NCBI GenBank assembly: GCA_964588325.1
Contig: CAZPOR010000014.1
Coordinates: 1 to 64,000, forward strand
Origin: Thiovibrio sp964588325
GTDB lineage: Bacteria; Desulfobacterota; Desulfobulbia; Desulfobulbales; Desulfurivibrionaceae
Reading direction: 5' to 3'
DNA: 64,000 bases
How positions within the stretch are numbered: the first letter of the stretch is position 1; every line of letters begins with the position of its first letter. Shown here in pieces: positions 14,649 to 22,283 of this stretch. The notes under the pieces are model-generated. The model was not told the DNA's origin and made no database searches. It was given only the letters and a program-made list of their open reading frames with translations. The position numbers and the translations under genes were made by a program.

Positions 14649-17078
14649 CTAAGCTTGTGCCACTTCCCAGAATAACGACTCCGGTGACTGGATCTGATAC
14701 CCCATTGCCCGGTAACCGCGTTGACGTTTGTCCCACATGCGGGCAAGTTGCAATTGATCCTTCTCGGCGTAGTCGTAAATACGCACGTTCTGCTTGTCGA
14801 CATGCTCACGGTGCAAGCGTCCAGCATATTGTTGTAGAGTCCCTTTCCAGGATATCGGCATGGCCAGGACCAGCGTATCCAGCGGTGGATGGTCAAACCC
14901 TTCACCGATCAGACGACCGGTGGCGAGCAAAACTCGCGGGGCGGATTCATCCAGTGCCTCCAGTTCGGCAAACACTTTCGACCGCTGCTTTTTAGATAAG
15001 CGGCCATGCAGGACAAAGCAGTGTTCGACCTCATCACCCAGCACCTCCTGCAACAACGGTAAGTGATCTGTCCGCTCGGTGAGCACCAGCACCTTGCGGC
15101 CCTCTCGATAGGCTGCCGATACATCCTCGGCAATGCGCCGATTGCGTTCGACATCGTTGGCGAGAATGCGGAATACTTCCTGAATCGGTGAATCCGGCGG
15201 AATCTCCGGAGCGAACAAAACTCTAGGCCAGACCGCTAGCTGTGTCGGTAAGTTTTCTGGCCTTGCTGCGCTATGGCGTATTGGACCGCACTGCATGAAG
15301 ATAATCGGCTGTTGTCCGTCGCGGCGTACCGGCGTAGCGGTCAGCCCGACTACATATTTGGCCTTGGCCTGTTTAAGGATCGCTTCAAAAGAAAAGGCAG
15401 ATAAATGATGGCACTCATCAACGATGATCTGCCCATAACCGTCGAGAAGTTCGCCCATATCTTCCCGGCGAGACAGCGACTGCATCACGGCGATGTCGAT
15501 CTTACCGGACAGTTTATTTTTCCCTCCGCCGATAGCACCTAACCCGCCTTTAGAAATCTCCAAAAAACCTGACAACCGCTCCTGCCACTGTCGTAGCAGT
15601 TCGGCACGATGAACCAGGACCAAGGTGCTCACCTTACGCCTTACAATCAGAGCAGCGGCGGTGACCGTCTTGCCGAACGCCGTTGGGGCACAAAGAACGC
15701 CGATTTCGTGCTTAAGCATCTCCTTTACAGCTGCCTTCTGATCTTTGCGCAAGGTTCCGGCAAACTTTACCGTCACTTTCCGGCCCAATAACCGTTCATC
15801 ATGGAATACAGAGCTGATGCCATTGTCTTGCAACAATGTCAGGATGGCACCAAGGCATCCCCTCGGCAGTGCAATATGCTGGGGATAATTCTCGGCGCAG
15901 CCAATGATACGGGGCTTGTTCCAGACCGGCAGACGCATGGCCTGGGTTTTGTAGAATTCAGGATTCTGGAACGCCGCCAGCCGAATCAGACGATTGGACA
16001 GGGGTTGAGGTAACTCGGCCTTGGCAATGAAAATCTGGTTGGCCAGCACCAGGGTCAGGGATTCCGGTAAGAGTCCGGAACCCCTGGTGGGCGCAGGTGT
16101 TCTGCGCTGCCAAGGTTTGCTGTCCTCTTCCAAGGCAAAGGCTACGTCAAGGGGATGTCGATCGCCACTTGCTCGCAAGATTGCGTCTTCCAATTCCGCC
16201 CGGAAAAACGGTCGAAACGATGCGAGAAAAGCCCACTGATCAGGATAAGGCTCCAGATGTTCATCAACGAACACGCTGCGCCCTAGTGCTCTGGGCTGTT
16301 TCTGCAAGGGGAGTGCAATCAGGTTGCCGAACCCGCCCTTGGGCAGGGTGTCCTGATTAGGGAAAAGGCGATCATAGCTTCCCAGAGACAATTGCCGCGT
16401 GCGGTCGCAGGTGTGGCTGATTAGCGCGGCTCCGAGTTGCCTGGCCTCGCGGGCTGGAACCGGATCAGCAAAGAAGATCCAAACGTGTGCACCTTGACCG
16501 GAGCGGGAGATTTCCAGCGCTGCGGGGATCGCCATCTCCCGGCAGGACTGCATAAATGCTTTAGCATCTTCGCGCCAGTCGGCTTCGTCGAAATCGGCGG
16601 TCAGAAAATAGCAACTGTCATCGGCCAAGAGGGGGTAGACGCCGATAGTCTTTTTCCCTGCCAGATGGTCGTAGATCACCTGATCGGTCACAGGCAGCAG
16701 CACGCGGTGGCTACACTCACCGCATTTAACTTTAGGCTTGTGGCAGATACCGGGCTTCCATTCTATGCCGCAGGCCGGAGAATAACCGGATGCGCCCTTG
16801 GTCGATTCCCAGCGCAGCGGATAGACATCGGTTCGCCCTCGAAACAACCGGCGGAAGAGAACAATTTTGTCGGCGGCAGTGAACTGACTTGTGACTGGGA
16901 CGGTCTCGATAGGTGGGGTATTCAATTCAGCGACAGGTAGCTCACCCCAAACGATGCCGTGATGGGTCAGCAGAGCTTTGAGACGGTTGTTTTCCTCCCG
17001 AAGTCCCTGGAGTTCACCAGATGTCTCGGTGGATAGCCCATCGGCTTGCTTCTTTTTTTCATTATAGTTCGTGCCCAT
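14649..17078 (-). CDS. TOTE-type archaeo-eukaryotic primase fused to SF2 DEAD/DEAH helicase
   Basis: 809-aa fusion. Residues 20-38 form a short coiled coil (LREENNRLKALL). Residues about 65-330 are an archaeo-eukaryotic primase-like domain with a Cys cluster (C103, C112, C119, C122), the metal-binding TADFDE (D162, D164) and SRSGQGAH (H198). From about residue 440 comes a superfamily II helicase: CAPTAFGKT (Walker A, about 466), VLVHRAELLRQW, IIVDECHHL (about 554), VGLTATPVR, ATGRLIGEGFD and QYAGRLHR (about 753). Such fusions are known from mobile elements and the so-called TOTE conflict systems. No nuclease domain or effector partner is visible nearby. It may act in island replication or in nucleic-acid-directed defence; catalytic residues are intact. 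Confidence 0.85.
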   Translation of the reverse strand: MGTNYNEKKKQADGLSTETSGELQGLREENNRLKALLTHHGIVWGELPVAELNTPPIETVPVTSQFTAADKIVLFRRLFRGRTDVYPLRWESTKGASGYSPACGIEWKPGICHKPKVKCGECSHRVLLPVTDQVIYDHLAGKKTIGVYPLLADDSCYFLTADFDEADWREDAKAFMQSCREMAIPAALEISRSGQGAHVWIFFADPVPAREARQLGAALISHTCDRTRQLSLGSYDRLFPNQDTLPKGGFGNLIALPLQKQPRALGRSVFVDEHLEPYPDQWAFLASFRPFFRAELEDAILRASGDRHPLDVAFALEEDSKPWQRRTPAPTRGSGLLPESLTLVLANQIFIAKAELPQPLSNRLIRLAAFQNPEFYKTQAMRLPVWNKPRIIGCAENYPQHIALPRGCLGAILTLLQDNGISSVFHDERLLGRKVTVKFAGTLRKDQKAAVKEMLKHEIGVLCAPTAFGKTVTAAALIVRRKVSTLVLVHRAELLRQWQERLSGFLEISKGGLGAIGGGKNKLSGKIDIAVMQSLSRREDMGELLDGYGQIIVDECHHLSAFSFEAILKQAKAKYVVGLTATPVRRDGQQPIIFMQCGPIRHSAARPENLPTQLAVWPRVLFAPEIPPDSPIQEVFRILANDVERNRRIAEDVSAAYREGRKVLVLTERTDHLPLLQEVLGDEVEHCFVLHGRLSKKQRSKVFAELEALDESAPRVLLATGRLIGEGFDHPPLDTLVLAMPISWKGTLQQYAGRLHREHVDKQNVRIYDYAEKDQLQLARMWDKRQRGYRAMGYQIQSPESLFWEVAQA

Positions 17079-17143
17079 ACTACAATACGCTTGGCAATTT
17101 GTCGTAATATCTCACGAACACAAAACGGAAGATCGATCAGCCA

Positions 17144-17423
17144 TTACAAATCAAGCTCTGAGTGAGAACCGAGTCGTACAAGCCGTAGCGTTTTGGTGTC
17201 TGGTTTCTTGTAGATCAATAACAGGTCGGGCTTGATGTGACATTCACGGTATCCCATCCACTCGCCCACCAGTGCATGGTCCCGGTACTTCTCTGTCAGC
17301 GGGTGGTCTGTTGCCAGCGCTGTCAACACATCGAAAAGTTCACCTTCCAACGCGGCCCGGTGTGGCCCTTTCGCTTCCCGCATAATCCCGCTTGAAGGCG
17401 GAAGAACGCTCAATCGTCCGCAT
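17144..17423 (-). pseudogene. YafQ-family toxin gene broken by a frameshift
   Basis: RelE/YafQ-type ribosome-dependent endoribonuclease gene next to a RelB/DinJ antitoxin. The natural start is the ATG at 17423, overlapping the antitoxin end, and reads MRTIERSSAFKRDY to base 17382. The family sequence then resumes in another frame at 17380 with REAKGPHRAALEGEL and runs to HIKPDLLLIYKK and RLVRLGSHSELDL. Homologues have a single residue between DY and REAKG, so about 2 bases are missing. A TTG at 17413 opens the downstream frame but gives a wrong N-terminus. The toxin is therefore probably inactive, unless recoding occurs or the base call is wrong. Confidence 0.75.
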
Positions 17424-17673
17424 TCATGTCGGCCATCAAGTCCTTTACGTTCTTGAAGCGCTGCCCCTTTCCAGTTTCAAGCTCCTGCATCGCGGCCTTA
17501 GTTTTGGCGTTAGGAGTTCTCACGTCGAACGGCAAAGTGTGCTCACGCGCCACTTTGGTCAGCAACATTCGCACCGCATCCGATACGGTCAAACCCATTT
17601 TCGCCAAAACGGTTGTGGCTTCCTTTTTTACGGCCTCATCAATGCGGGCCTGAACCAATGCATTCGCAGACAT
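17410..17673 (-). CDS. RelB/DinJ-family antitoxin
   Basis: 87-aa antitoxin with an N-terminal ribbon-helix-helix: ALVQARIDEAVKKEATTVLAKMGLTVSDAVRMLLTKVA. Its C-terminal half (TKAAMQELETGKGQRFKNVKDLMADM) is the toxin-binding tail. The frame is intact although the YafQ toxin that overlaps its end is frameshifted, so this may now be an orphan antitoxin. It would autoregulate its own promoter, upstream in the gap 17674-17855. Confidence 0.88.
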   Translation of the reverse strand: MSANALVQARIDEAVKKEATTVLAKMGLTVSDAVRMLLTKVAREHTLPFDVRTPNAKTKAAMQELETGKGQRFKNVKDLMADMNADD

Positions 17674-18098
17674 AGTATTTTCCTCCTGTTGTGAATGACA
17701 TTGTAATACAAAAAATGATTGCGGTCAATCGTCGTTTACAGCACATAAAAAAAACCGGGACAAAAATGTCCGTAACGCGTCATTCCGGTGGGGTGATCTT
17801 GCCCAGTATGAACGGACACCCTGTTAAACGAGTAAAATTTGCGACAGAGGTGACCCATGAGCAAGAGAAGTGGCCCCGGAAAACACCCCCCAGGAACAGG
17901 TATTAAAAAATACCTACAAAGGGGTCTTGAACGAGAAGGCCAACGCCAAGCTGCAAGAACAAATTGAAAAAGACAGGCAGGGGCTTTATGTCTGGAGTCA
18001 AACGGAGGGGCGGTTGGTGAAGAGACAGTTCCCGAGCACAAGAGTAGCGCCGGGCAGATAGAAGCGATCCGGCGCAAGCAATACCCGGCGAGAAGACG
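17674..18098. other. Gap with no confident gene
   Basis: About 425 bases. On the plus strand there is a 63-codon frame at 17870-18061 (contains EKANAKLQEQIEKDRQGLYVW) and a shorter one at 17856 with a good GAGGTGACCC ribosome site (MSKRSGPGKHPPGTGIKK, 36 codons). Their overlap in different frames suggests at most one small real gene or a degraded one. The promoter of the relB-like gene should lie at its left end. Confidence 0.35.
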
Positions 18099-19190
18099 TT
18101 AAAAGGCTTGCACCGCGACGGATAAGCTAAAAATATCCTCCAAATTGGAGGGTACTTGGTACACAGAACCATTATAAAAATTGATCGCTACATGGCCACT
18201 ACTGGCAGGTGAGGCAGTCCAATAATCGTATCGCCTCCAGCCGGACGGTGCGCCAATAGTTCCGTTTCCGCTGTTAAAGCTCTCCCAAATGTCTGCCATA
18301 TCAGTATAATCGCCATGGTCAGCCAAGTAATATATGCTACTTATATTGCTTTGCCCATCACCCAGAGAGGGCAAAGCCAAACGCACCCCGTTGATAGTGG
18401 CGTAACGGAACGTGTTGTCGGTATTGCTCCCCGTATTCTGGTGGCCATTGACATCTTCAGTAAAGATGACATCCAACTCGTCATGATTGAAGGCGTCATC
18501 CTCGCCATTCGCTACTCCGTAGTCACTTGTGCCATCCCCGTTGTGATCCCAATAATAGTACCAGCGTCCCGCGAGTTGCACAGGGAAAATCAAATTCCCA
18601 TAATCTCCCAAGTCAATCACCGCATCCCCCGCGTGTACTCCGGTGGTGCCGTTGCCGTTGGCAGGCGAAGACATTGCGCTTATGGTGCTCTCGATATTCG
18701 CCAGGGCGGTGGCTAAAGTAGATGCTTCGCTTGTCACCTGGGAAAGCCAAACAGACACCACGGTTTGACCGTTTGCGGAAGCAAAGGCTGTAAGTTCCGA
18801 AGGGGCATCCAAGACATTACGGAAAGCTTCCGCAGCAGAAGCCCGGTTTTGTAGTGTTTGACCCAAATCTCCGTCAAGGGCTGAACAGAAAGCCAAGCGT
18901 TCGGCCCATGTGTCGTAGCCGTTTACGTTAAAAAACTCAATAATCCCTGCGGCTGAAGTATCGTCCAAAGTGAGGCCGAATCCGGCCCGAGCAATCTCTT
19001 GCACCAGGGAATTCTCGCCATTCGACAACGAAGCGGCCCGGCTGGTCATATAGGTGTTAACCAATGAGTTTATATCGCTGTAGTCGCCGGCACGGTCATA
19101 CATACCAGTCAATGCCGCCATTTGCTCAGAGGTAAGGGGAGTGCCTAAAACCATAAGGCCATATTCGTTTATAAGATTGAAGTCAAACAT
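18099..19190 (-). CDS. DUF4214-like / lectin-fold protein, putative cell-surface protein
   Basis: 363-aa protein with no close name. The N-terminal about 130 residues are Ala/Leu-rich and helical (TPLTSEQMAALTGMYDRAGDYSDINSLV; GYDTWAERLAFCSAL), resembling DUF4214 modules of secreted repeat proteins. The middle has a calcium-loop-like DHNGDGTSDYG (about 219-229) and acidic Asn-rich sequence. The C-terminal about 50 residues (SGWRRYDYWTASPAS, VAINFYNGSVYQVPS) match the C-type-lectin-like fold used by DUF1566 and formylglycine-type domains. No signal peptide is evident, so export, if any, would be by type I secretion. It is the last gene of a unit with two lipoproteins. Confidence 0.65.
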   Translation of the reverse strand: MFDFNLINEYGLMVLGTPLTSEQMAALTGMYDRAGDYSDINSLVNTYMTSRAASLSNGENSLVQEIARAGFGLTLDDTSAAGIIEFFNVNGYDTWAERLAFCSALDGDLGQTLQNRASAAEAFRNVLDAPSELTAFASANGQTVVSVWLSQVTSEASTLATALANIESTISAMSSPANGNGTTGVHAGDAVIDLGDYGNLIFPVQLAGRWYYYWDHNGDGTSDYGVANGEDDAFNHDELDVIFTEDVNGHQNTGSNTDNTFRYATINGVRLALPSLGDGQSNISSIYYLADHGDYTDMADIWESFNSGNGTIGAPSGWRRYDYWTASPASSGHVAINFYNGSVYQVPSNLEDIFSLSVAVQAF

Positions 19191-19220
19191 TCCTAGCCAT
19201 GCTTCCTTTTCGTTTTTCTT

Positions 19221-19529
19221 TTATTTGCACCCAGAACGGTCGATTTGCCCGTTCTGGGGATTTACTTTGGCACACTCATCATCCATCCAACTTGTGTCTT
19301 GAGGAATCCCTGGAGAAGGGGTTTTCAAGTCCGAAACCAAATTCATCACTCCCGCCACACCCAACACAGCAAGACCGGCCCCAGGCCCAAAAGTAGCAGA
19401 AACCAAGTTGGAATTGGTAGCATCCCCACCTGACAAAGTTCTACCGACACTCTGGCCGGCTAGTGTACTACATCCAGGCAGACAACCTAACACCACCACT
19501 GCAACGACCATCAAACAAGCCTTCTTCAT
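19221..19529 (-). CDS. Small glycine-zipper lipoprotein
   Basis: 102-aa lipoprotein from the ATG at 19529 (MKKACLMVVAVVVLGCLPGC). The longer frame upstream of it overlaps the preceding gene and is not real. After the lipobox LPGC comes a Gly/Ala/Val-rich segment (FGPGAGLAVLGVAGVMNLV) like a membrane-inserted glycine zipper, then a short polar tail. It resembles the preceding lipoprotein and probably arose by tandem duplication. It starts 4 bases after that gene's stop and ends 30 bases before the DUF4214-like gene, so all three form one operon. Confidence 0.7.
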   Translation of the reverse strand: MKKACLMVVAVVVLGCLPGCSTLAGQSVGRTLSGGDATNSNLVSATFGPGAGLAVLGVAGVMNLVSDLKTPSPGIPQDTSWMDDECAKVNPQNGQIDRSGCK

Positions 19530-19533
19530 TATT

Positions 19534-19812
19534 TCAATCAATTCCGGCCCTGGCGGTTGTGTCGGTCTTTTCGTCACCCCCGATTCCCCCAAGGCTAGAT
19601 GTGGAATCAGGGGTGACAACATCCACCGCTGTTACAACCCCGGCAACCCCTAACCCGACCACCGCTCCAACGGTTCCACCTAGCAAGCCACCATTTCTGC
19701 TATAATGCCGCGCTCTACGGTCTAAATCACTCCCCGCCTTCGTCCCACACCCAACCAGCCCACCCATCAGCACCAGCATCATAGCCAGCACACCAATCTT
19801 CTTCATATCCAT
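19534..19812 (-). CDS. Small glycine-zipper lipoprotein (first of tandem pair)
   Basis: 92-aa lipoprotein. The start at 19812 (MDMKKIGVLAMM) is chosen because GGGAGG lies 9 bases upstream; the ATG at 19821 touches that site. Lipobox LVGC is followed by GTKAGSDLDRRARHYSRNGG and then the glycine zipper GLLGGTVGAVVGLGVAGVV. The zipper and following VTPDSTSS parallel the next gene. It heads the operon with the second lipoprotein and the DUF4214-like gene. The role is probably in the envelope; function unknown. Confidence 0.7.
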   Translation of the reverse strand: MDMKKIGVLAMMLVLMGGLVGCGTKAGSDLDRRARHYSRNGGLLGGTVGAVVGLGVAGVVTAVDVVTPDSTSSLGGIGGDEKTDTTARAGID

Positions 19813-19821
19813 TTTAGCCAT

Positions 19822-20450
19822 CCTCCCTATCTTGCTATTTCCTGTTAAGTTTCAGGAGTTAGTTTATCAAATTTCCCCTTTAAATCCACCGAAATCTCAA
19901 GCCGCTACTGCATTTTCGGCAAAGCGCCTCTCAACATCCTCTTCAGCTTCCGCAGGCGGATCGCCGTCAATGATTTTGCGTGGTGAAGAGGGGTGGGAAT
20001 GGATGCTTTGAGATTTTGTGGGGAGAGGAGGAGAGAAACTCTCAGCCAGGGGAACTCCTGGCTGATGAAAGGCAACTGCAAAAAGAGGAAAGGAAAAAGG
20101 ACGTTGCGCTACGCGCAATAAGTAAAACTAATACGTAATAGAAAAGAATTTGTAAAATAAAAGGTAAAATTGGATGGCTTAAAACTCTTACGTAATAGTT
20201 ATATCTTATTGCGGTTTCGGCTGTCAAAACAAAAATATTGCCTGTCAAGTACACCTCTTCTTGACTATCCCCTCTCCCCCAAAATCCATAAAAACCGCCT
20301 TAAAATAATGCGTTTTAGGGATTCTGGACCTTCCTTTTCTCGCCAAACCAACTAAAATTCCAGACAGAGGGCCATGAACTCATTCATCGCACACAATGCT
20401 GCTGATGGATCGATCACAAAAATACCAAAATGGAGCGTGAGAGGAGAACA
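19822..20450. other. Intergenic region between divergent lipoprotein and replication units
   Basis: About 630 bases, AT-rich in its right half, with no credible gene. It contains two direct copies of TACGTAATAG (20132-20141 and 20189-20198, 57 bases apart) and a short palindrome TGCGCTACGCGCA (20106-20118). The repeats may be operator or origin elements for the replication genes that follow. It must also hold divergent promoters for both units. Confidence 0.4.
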
Positions 20451-20735
20451 ATGACCACAACCATGGATATCATCCGCACCATGTACCCTGACAGGATCAC
20501 CCTGTCTGTAGACGAGTTAGCCCCGCTAATCCATATGTCGCCATCATACATCCGCAAAGCAGTACGCGCTGGCAGGTTTCCCATCCCCTGGAGAAGAATC
20601 GGAAATCGTATCATGTTCCCGGTATCGACTGTCGTCACTACCCTTGATGAGTGTGGCTTACCTCCAGCGCCCGGCCGACGGGGTCGCCCCAGCAAAGCTG
20701 AACAGATAGCACGTCGGTGCCAGCAGGCAGGATGA
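20451..20735 (+). CDS. Excisionase/AlpA-like HTH protein
   Basis: 94-aa DNA-binding protein. The start at 20451 is chosen for its AGGAG 4 bases upstream; the frame opens 21 bases earlier. The core LSVDELAPLIHMSPSYIRKAVRAGRFPIPWRRIGNRI is a winged-helix/MerR-like HTH of the excisionase and AlpA type, ending in FPVSTVVTTLDE. The C-terminus is basic (PGRRGRPSKAEQIARR). On an integrase-bearing island the likely roles are recombination directionality factor or regulator of the replication genes 8 bases downstream. Confidence 0.75.
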   Translation: MTTTMDIIRTMYPDRITLSVDELAPLIHMSPSYIRKAVRAGRFPIPWRRIGNRIMFPVSTVVTTLDECGLPPAPGRRGRPSKAEQIARRCQQAG

Positions 20736-20742
20736 GCGCCCA

Positions 20743-21348
20743 ATGAGTATACGCCGTTCCCCTCGACCAAAAAGTAATTTTTATCAACTGGACAAGTCGA
20801 TTAGCGAAGATAGCCGACTCTCATGGTCGGCTCGCGGTCTGTTGATTTACCTACTCGGAAAGCCTGACAATTGGGTCGTTTCAATATCTCATTTGACAAG
20901 GCAGACGATCCAGGCGGCCAAACGATCTGGTCGTGATGCAGTCTATGCAATATTGTCTGAGTTGGAGACCACGGGCTACCTACAGAGGCAACCGTTACGA
21001 TCCAAGGGCGGAGCTTTCAGCGGTGTGGAATATACCGTGTCTGAGATTGCAGCCGTGTCACTTTCCTCAAAATCGTATCCGGATTCCCCGGACACTCCGT
21101 GCCCGTATCCGGCGAATCCGACGCAAGTAAATATTGATTACCATCAAAAAAATAAAAAAGAAACAACGATTAGAAAAAGCTGCCACTCATATCCCGCCTC
21201 AGTCCCTAGACCCCAAAAACAGGAAAACAAGAAATGTCGTCGAATACATTTGACCCTCCCGAAACCGAGGAAAAATATTTTGAGGTTTGCCGGACTCACG
21301 GCCCATGGCTACGTTCACTGTTTGATCAGCAGAAAAAGCAGTGGTTAG
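20743..21348 (+). CDS. HTH replication-initiator-like protein
   Basis: 201-aa frame. The N-terminal about 100 residues (FYQLDKSISEDSRLSWSARGLLIYLL, SISHLTRQTIQAAKRSGRDAVYAILSELETTGYLQRQ) form a winged-helix domain seen in phage and plasmid replication or replisome-organiser proteins. A Ser/Pro-rich linker follows. The last 38 codons overlap the DnaC-like gene in another frame and may not be conserved, so the 3' end may be slightly disturbed. It pairs with the helicase loader downstream, the usual phage DnaD/DnaC-like arrangement. Confidence 0.7.
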   Translation: MSIRRSPRPKSNFYQLDKSISEDSRLSWSARGLLIYLLGKPDNWVVSISHLTRQTIQAAKRSGRDAVYAILSELETTGYLQRQPLRSKGGAFSGVEYTVSEIAAVSLSSKSYPDSPDTPCPYPANPTQVNIDYHQKNKKETTIRKSCHSYPASVPRPQKQENKKCRRIHLTLPKPRKNILRFAGLTAHGYVHCLISRKSSG

Positions 21349-21980
21349 CCGTATTGCCGATAGGTTGTCCGTATTGCCGCCGCGACGCGCAACTGCGACA
21401 ATTAGTGGAGCGTACCGCAATACCTCCTCGTTTCGCACACTGCACCTTCGAGACATTTGCCGTTGAATTGCCAGAACAGAAAACCGCGCTGAGCGCCTGT
21501 AGAGAGTATGCCGCCGATTTTCAGAAACTATATAGCCGAGGCGTGTGCATGGTGCTGCGTGGAAATGTCGGCACAGGGAAAAACCATCTGGCCTGTGCAA
21601 TAGCGCGGCAGGTGAGTGAACAAGGGTATTCCTCCCTTCTGGTTACAGTATCCGAGATACTCCAACGAATTAGGTCAACGTGGGGTCGAAATCTGCCCGA
21701 GAACGACGGTGAGATTATTGACCGATTTGCAGATGTAAATCTGCTGATACTTGACGAGGTCGGTCGTCAATATGGCACCGATGCCGAAAAACTAGACTTG
21801 TTTAAAGTGATTGATGCTCGATACCGAGCAATGCGGCCAACGATGGTGATATCAAATCTATCGCCCGTGAAAATATGTGACTATCTTGGGGAAGCCGCAT
21901 ATGACCGCCTCCGTGAAAACGATGGAAGATTGGTCAACTTTGACTGGATGAGTCACAGGGGGCGGCGAGGTGTCGTGTGA
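21234..21980 (+). CDS. DnaC/IstB-like AAA+ helicase loader
   Basis: 248-aa ATPase. A zinc-knuckle-like CPYCRR lies near residue 46. The AAA+ core has Walker A GNVGTGKNHLA (about 110-120), Walker B LLILDEVG (about 170-177) and sensor-1 PTMVISNLSP (about 202-211), ending with YDRLRENDGRLVNFDW, typical of phage and plasmid DnaC homologues. It would load the host replicative helicase at the island origin. IstB of IS21 is the alternative, but no IstA transposase is present. AGGAAAAC precedes the ATG. Confidence 0.85.
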   Translation: MSSNTFDPPETEEKYFEVCRTHGPWLRSLFDQQKKQWLAVLPIGCPYCRRDAQLRQLVERTAIPPRFAHCTFETFAVELPEQKTALSACREYAADFQKLYSRGVCMVLRGNVGTGKNHLACAIARQVSEQGYSSLLVTVSEILQRIRSTWGRNLPENDGEIIDRFADVNLLILDEVGRQYGTDAEKLDLFKVIDARYRAMRPTMVISNLSPVKICDYLGEAAYDRLRENDGRLVNFDWMSHRGRRGVV

Positions 21981-22025
21981 CCATCATGCTGACTTATAAA
22001 ACAAAACGCAAAAATGGTCCCAGGT

Positions 22026-22096
22026 GGGACAGTGAAAAATAGGACAAAAAAATCCCTTAAGACGCAAAAGGACTTCTTGGGACACATTTGGGACAC
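22026..22096. repeat. Candidate integrase arm-type sites, right end
   Basis: Three direct copies of GGGACA-type heptamers: GGGACAG (22026-22032), GGGACAC (22079-22085) and GGGACAC (22090-22096). The last two have period 11, and TTTGGGACACTA resembles the left-end site TTGGTGACACTA. They lie within 150 bases of attR. Roles as integrase arm sites, excisionase sites or origin iterons all fit. Confidence 0.4.
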
Positions 22097-22171
22097 TAAG
22101 TTGTCAAAAAAAGATTTTTTTGGTTCAAATCTAAAAAATACCAATGGAACCAACTTGTTGTTTTTATGATA

Positions 22172-22227
22172 TTTTACTGGTGCGCCCGGAGGGATTCGAA
22201 CCCCCGACTCTCGGCTTCGAAGGCCGA
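22172..22227. repeat. attR within tRNA-Arg(TCG)
   Basis: Right copy of the 56-bp direct repeat, reaching from six bases beyond the tRNA CCA end to just past the anticodon stem. Since the 5' half of the tRNA lies to the right, this copy was brought in by the island and restores an intact gene. Confidence 0.9.
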
Positions 22228-22254
22228 TGCTCTATCCAACTGAGCTACAGGCGC
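22178..22254 (-). tRNA. tRNA-Arg, anticodon TCG
   Basis: A 77-nt cloverleaf with encoded CCA. Acceptor strand GCGCCTG (from 22254) pairs with CGGGCGC including one G-U; D-stem GCTC/GAGC; anticodon stem TCGGC/GCCGA around loop CTTCGAA, giving anticodon TCG for CGA codons. The T-arm loop is TTCGAAT. Discriminator is A73. The 3' half is shared with the island's left end, so this gene is the integration target. Confidence 0.95.
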
Positions 22255-22283
22255 ACACGATTACCCTTTTCAAACAAACCGGG

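Larger units (their letters stand above)
12471..22227. mobile_element. Integrated genomic island in tRNA-Arg(TCG)
   Basis: A 9.7-kb element bounded by 56-bp direct repeats (12471-12526 and 22172-22227, one mismatch) made of the 3' part of tRNA-Arg(TCG). A tyrosine integrase sits just inside the left end. Contents are accessory: two toxin-antitoxin loci (one broken), a primase-helicase fusion, lipoproteins with a DUF4214/lectin-like protein, an excisionase-like protein and a HTH/DnaC-like replication pair. Base composition is visibly AT-richer than the flanks. There are no capsid, portal or terminase genes and no conjugation genes, so it resembles a phage satellite or a reduced integrated plasmid rather than a prophage or ICE. 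Confidence 0.9.

Noticed and set aside
17691..18061. Insertion sequence remnant between the relB-like gene and the DUF4214-like gene
   Set aside because: Short overlapping frames without transposase motifs or terminal repeats; left as an unassigned gap.
18099..18230. Variable region of a diversity-generating retroelement in the lectin-like C-terminus
   Set aside because: No reverse transcriptase or template repeat is present in the window, so the lectin-fold likeness alone is not enough.
21234..21980. IstB of an IS21-type insertion sequence
   Set aside because: No IstA transposase or terminal inverted repeats; a phage-type initiator gene lies directly upstream.
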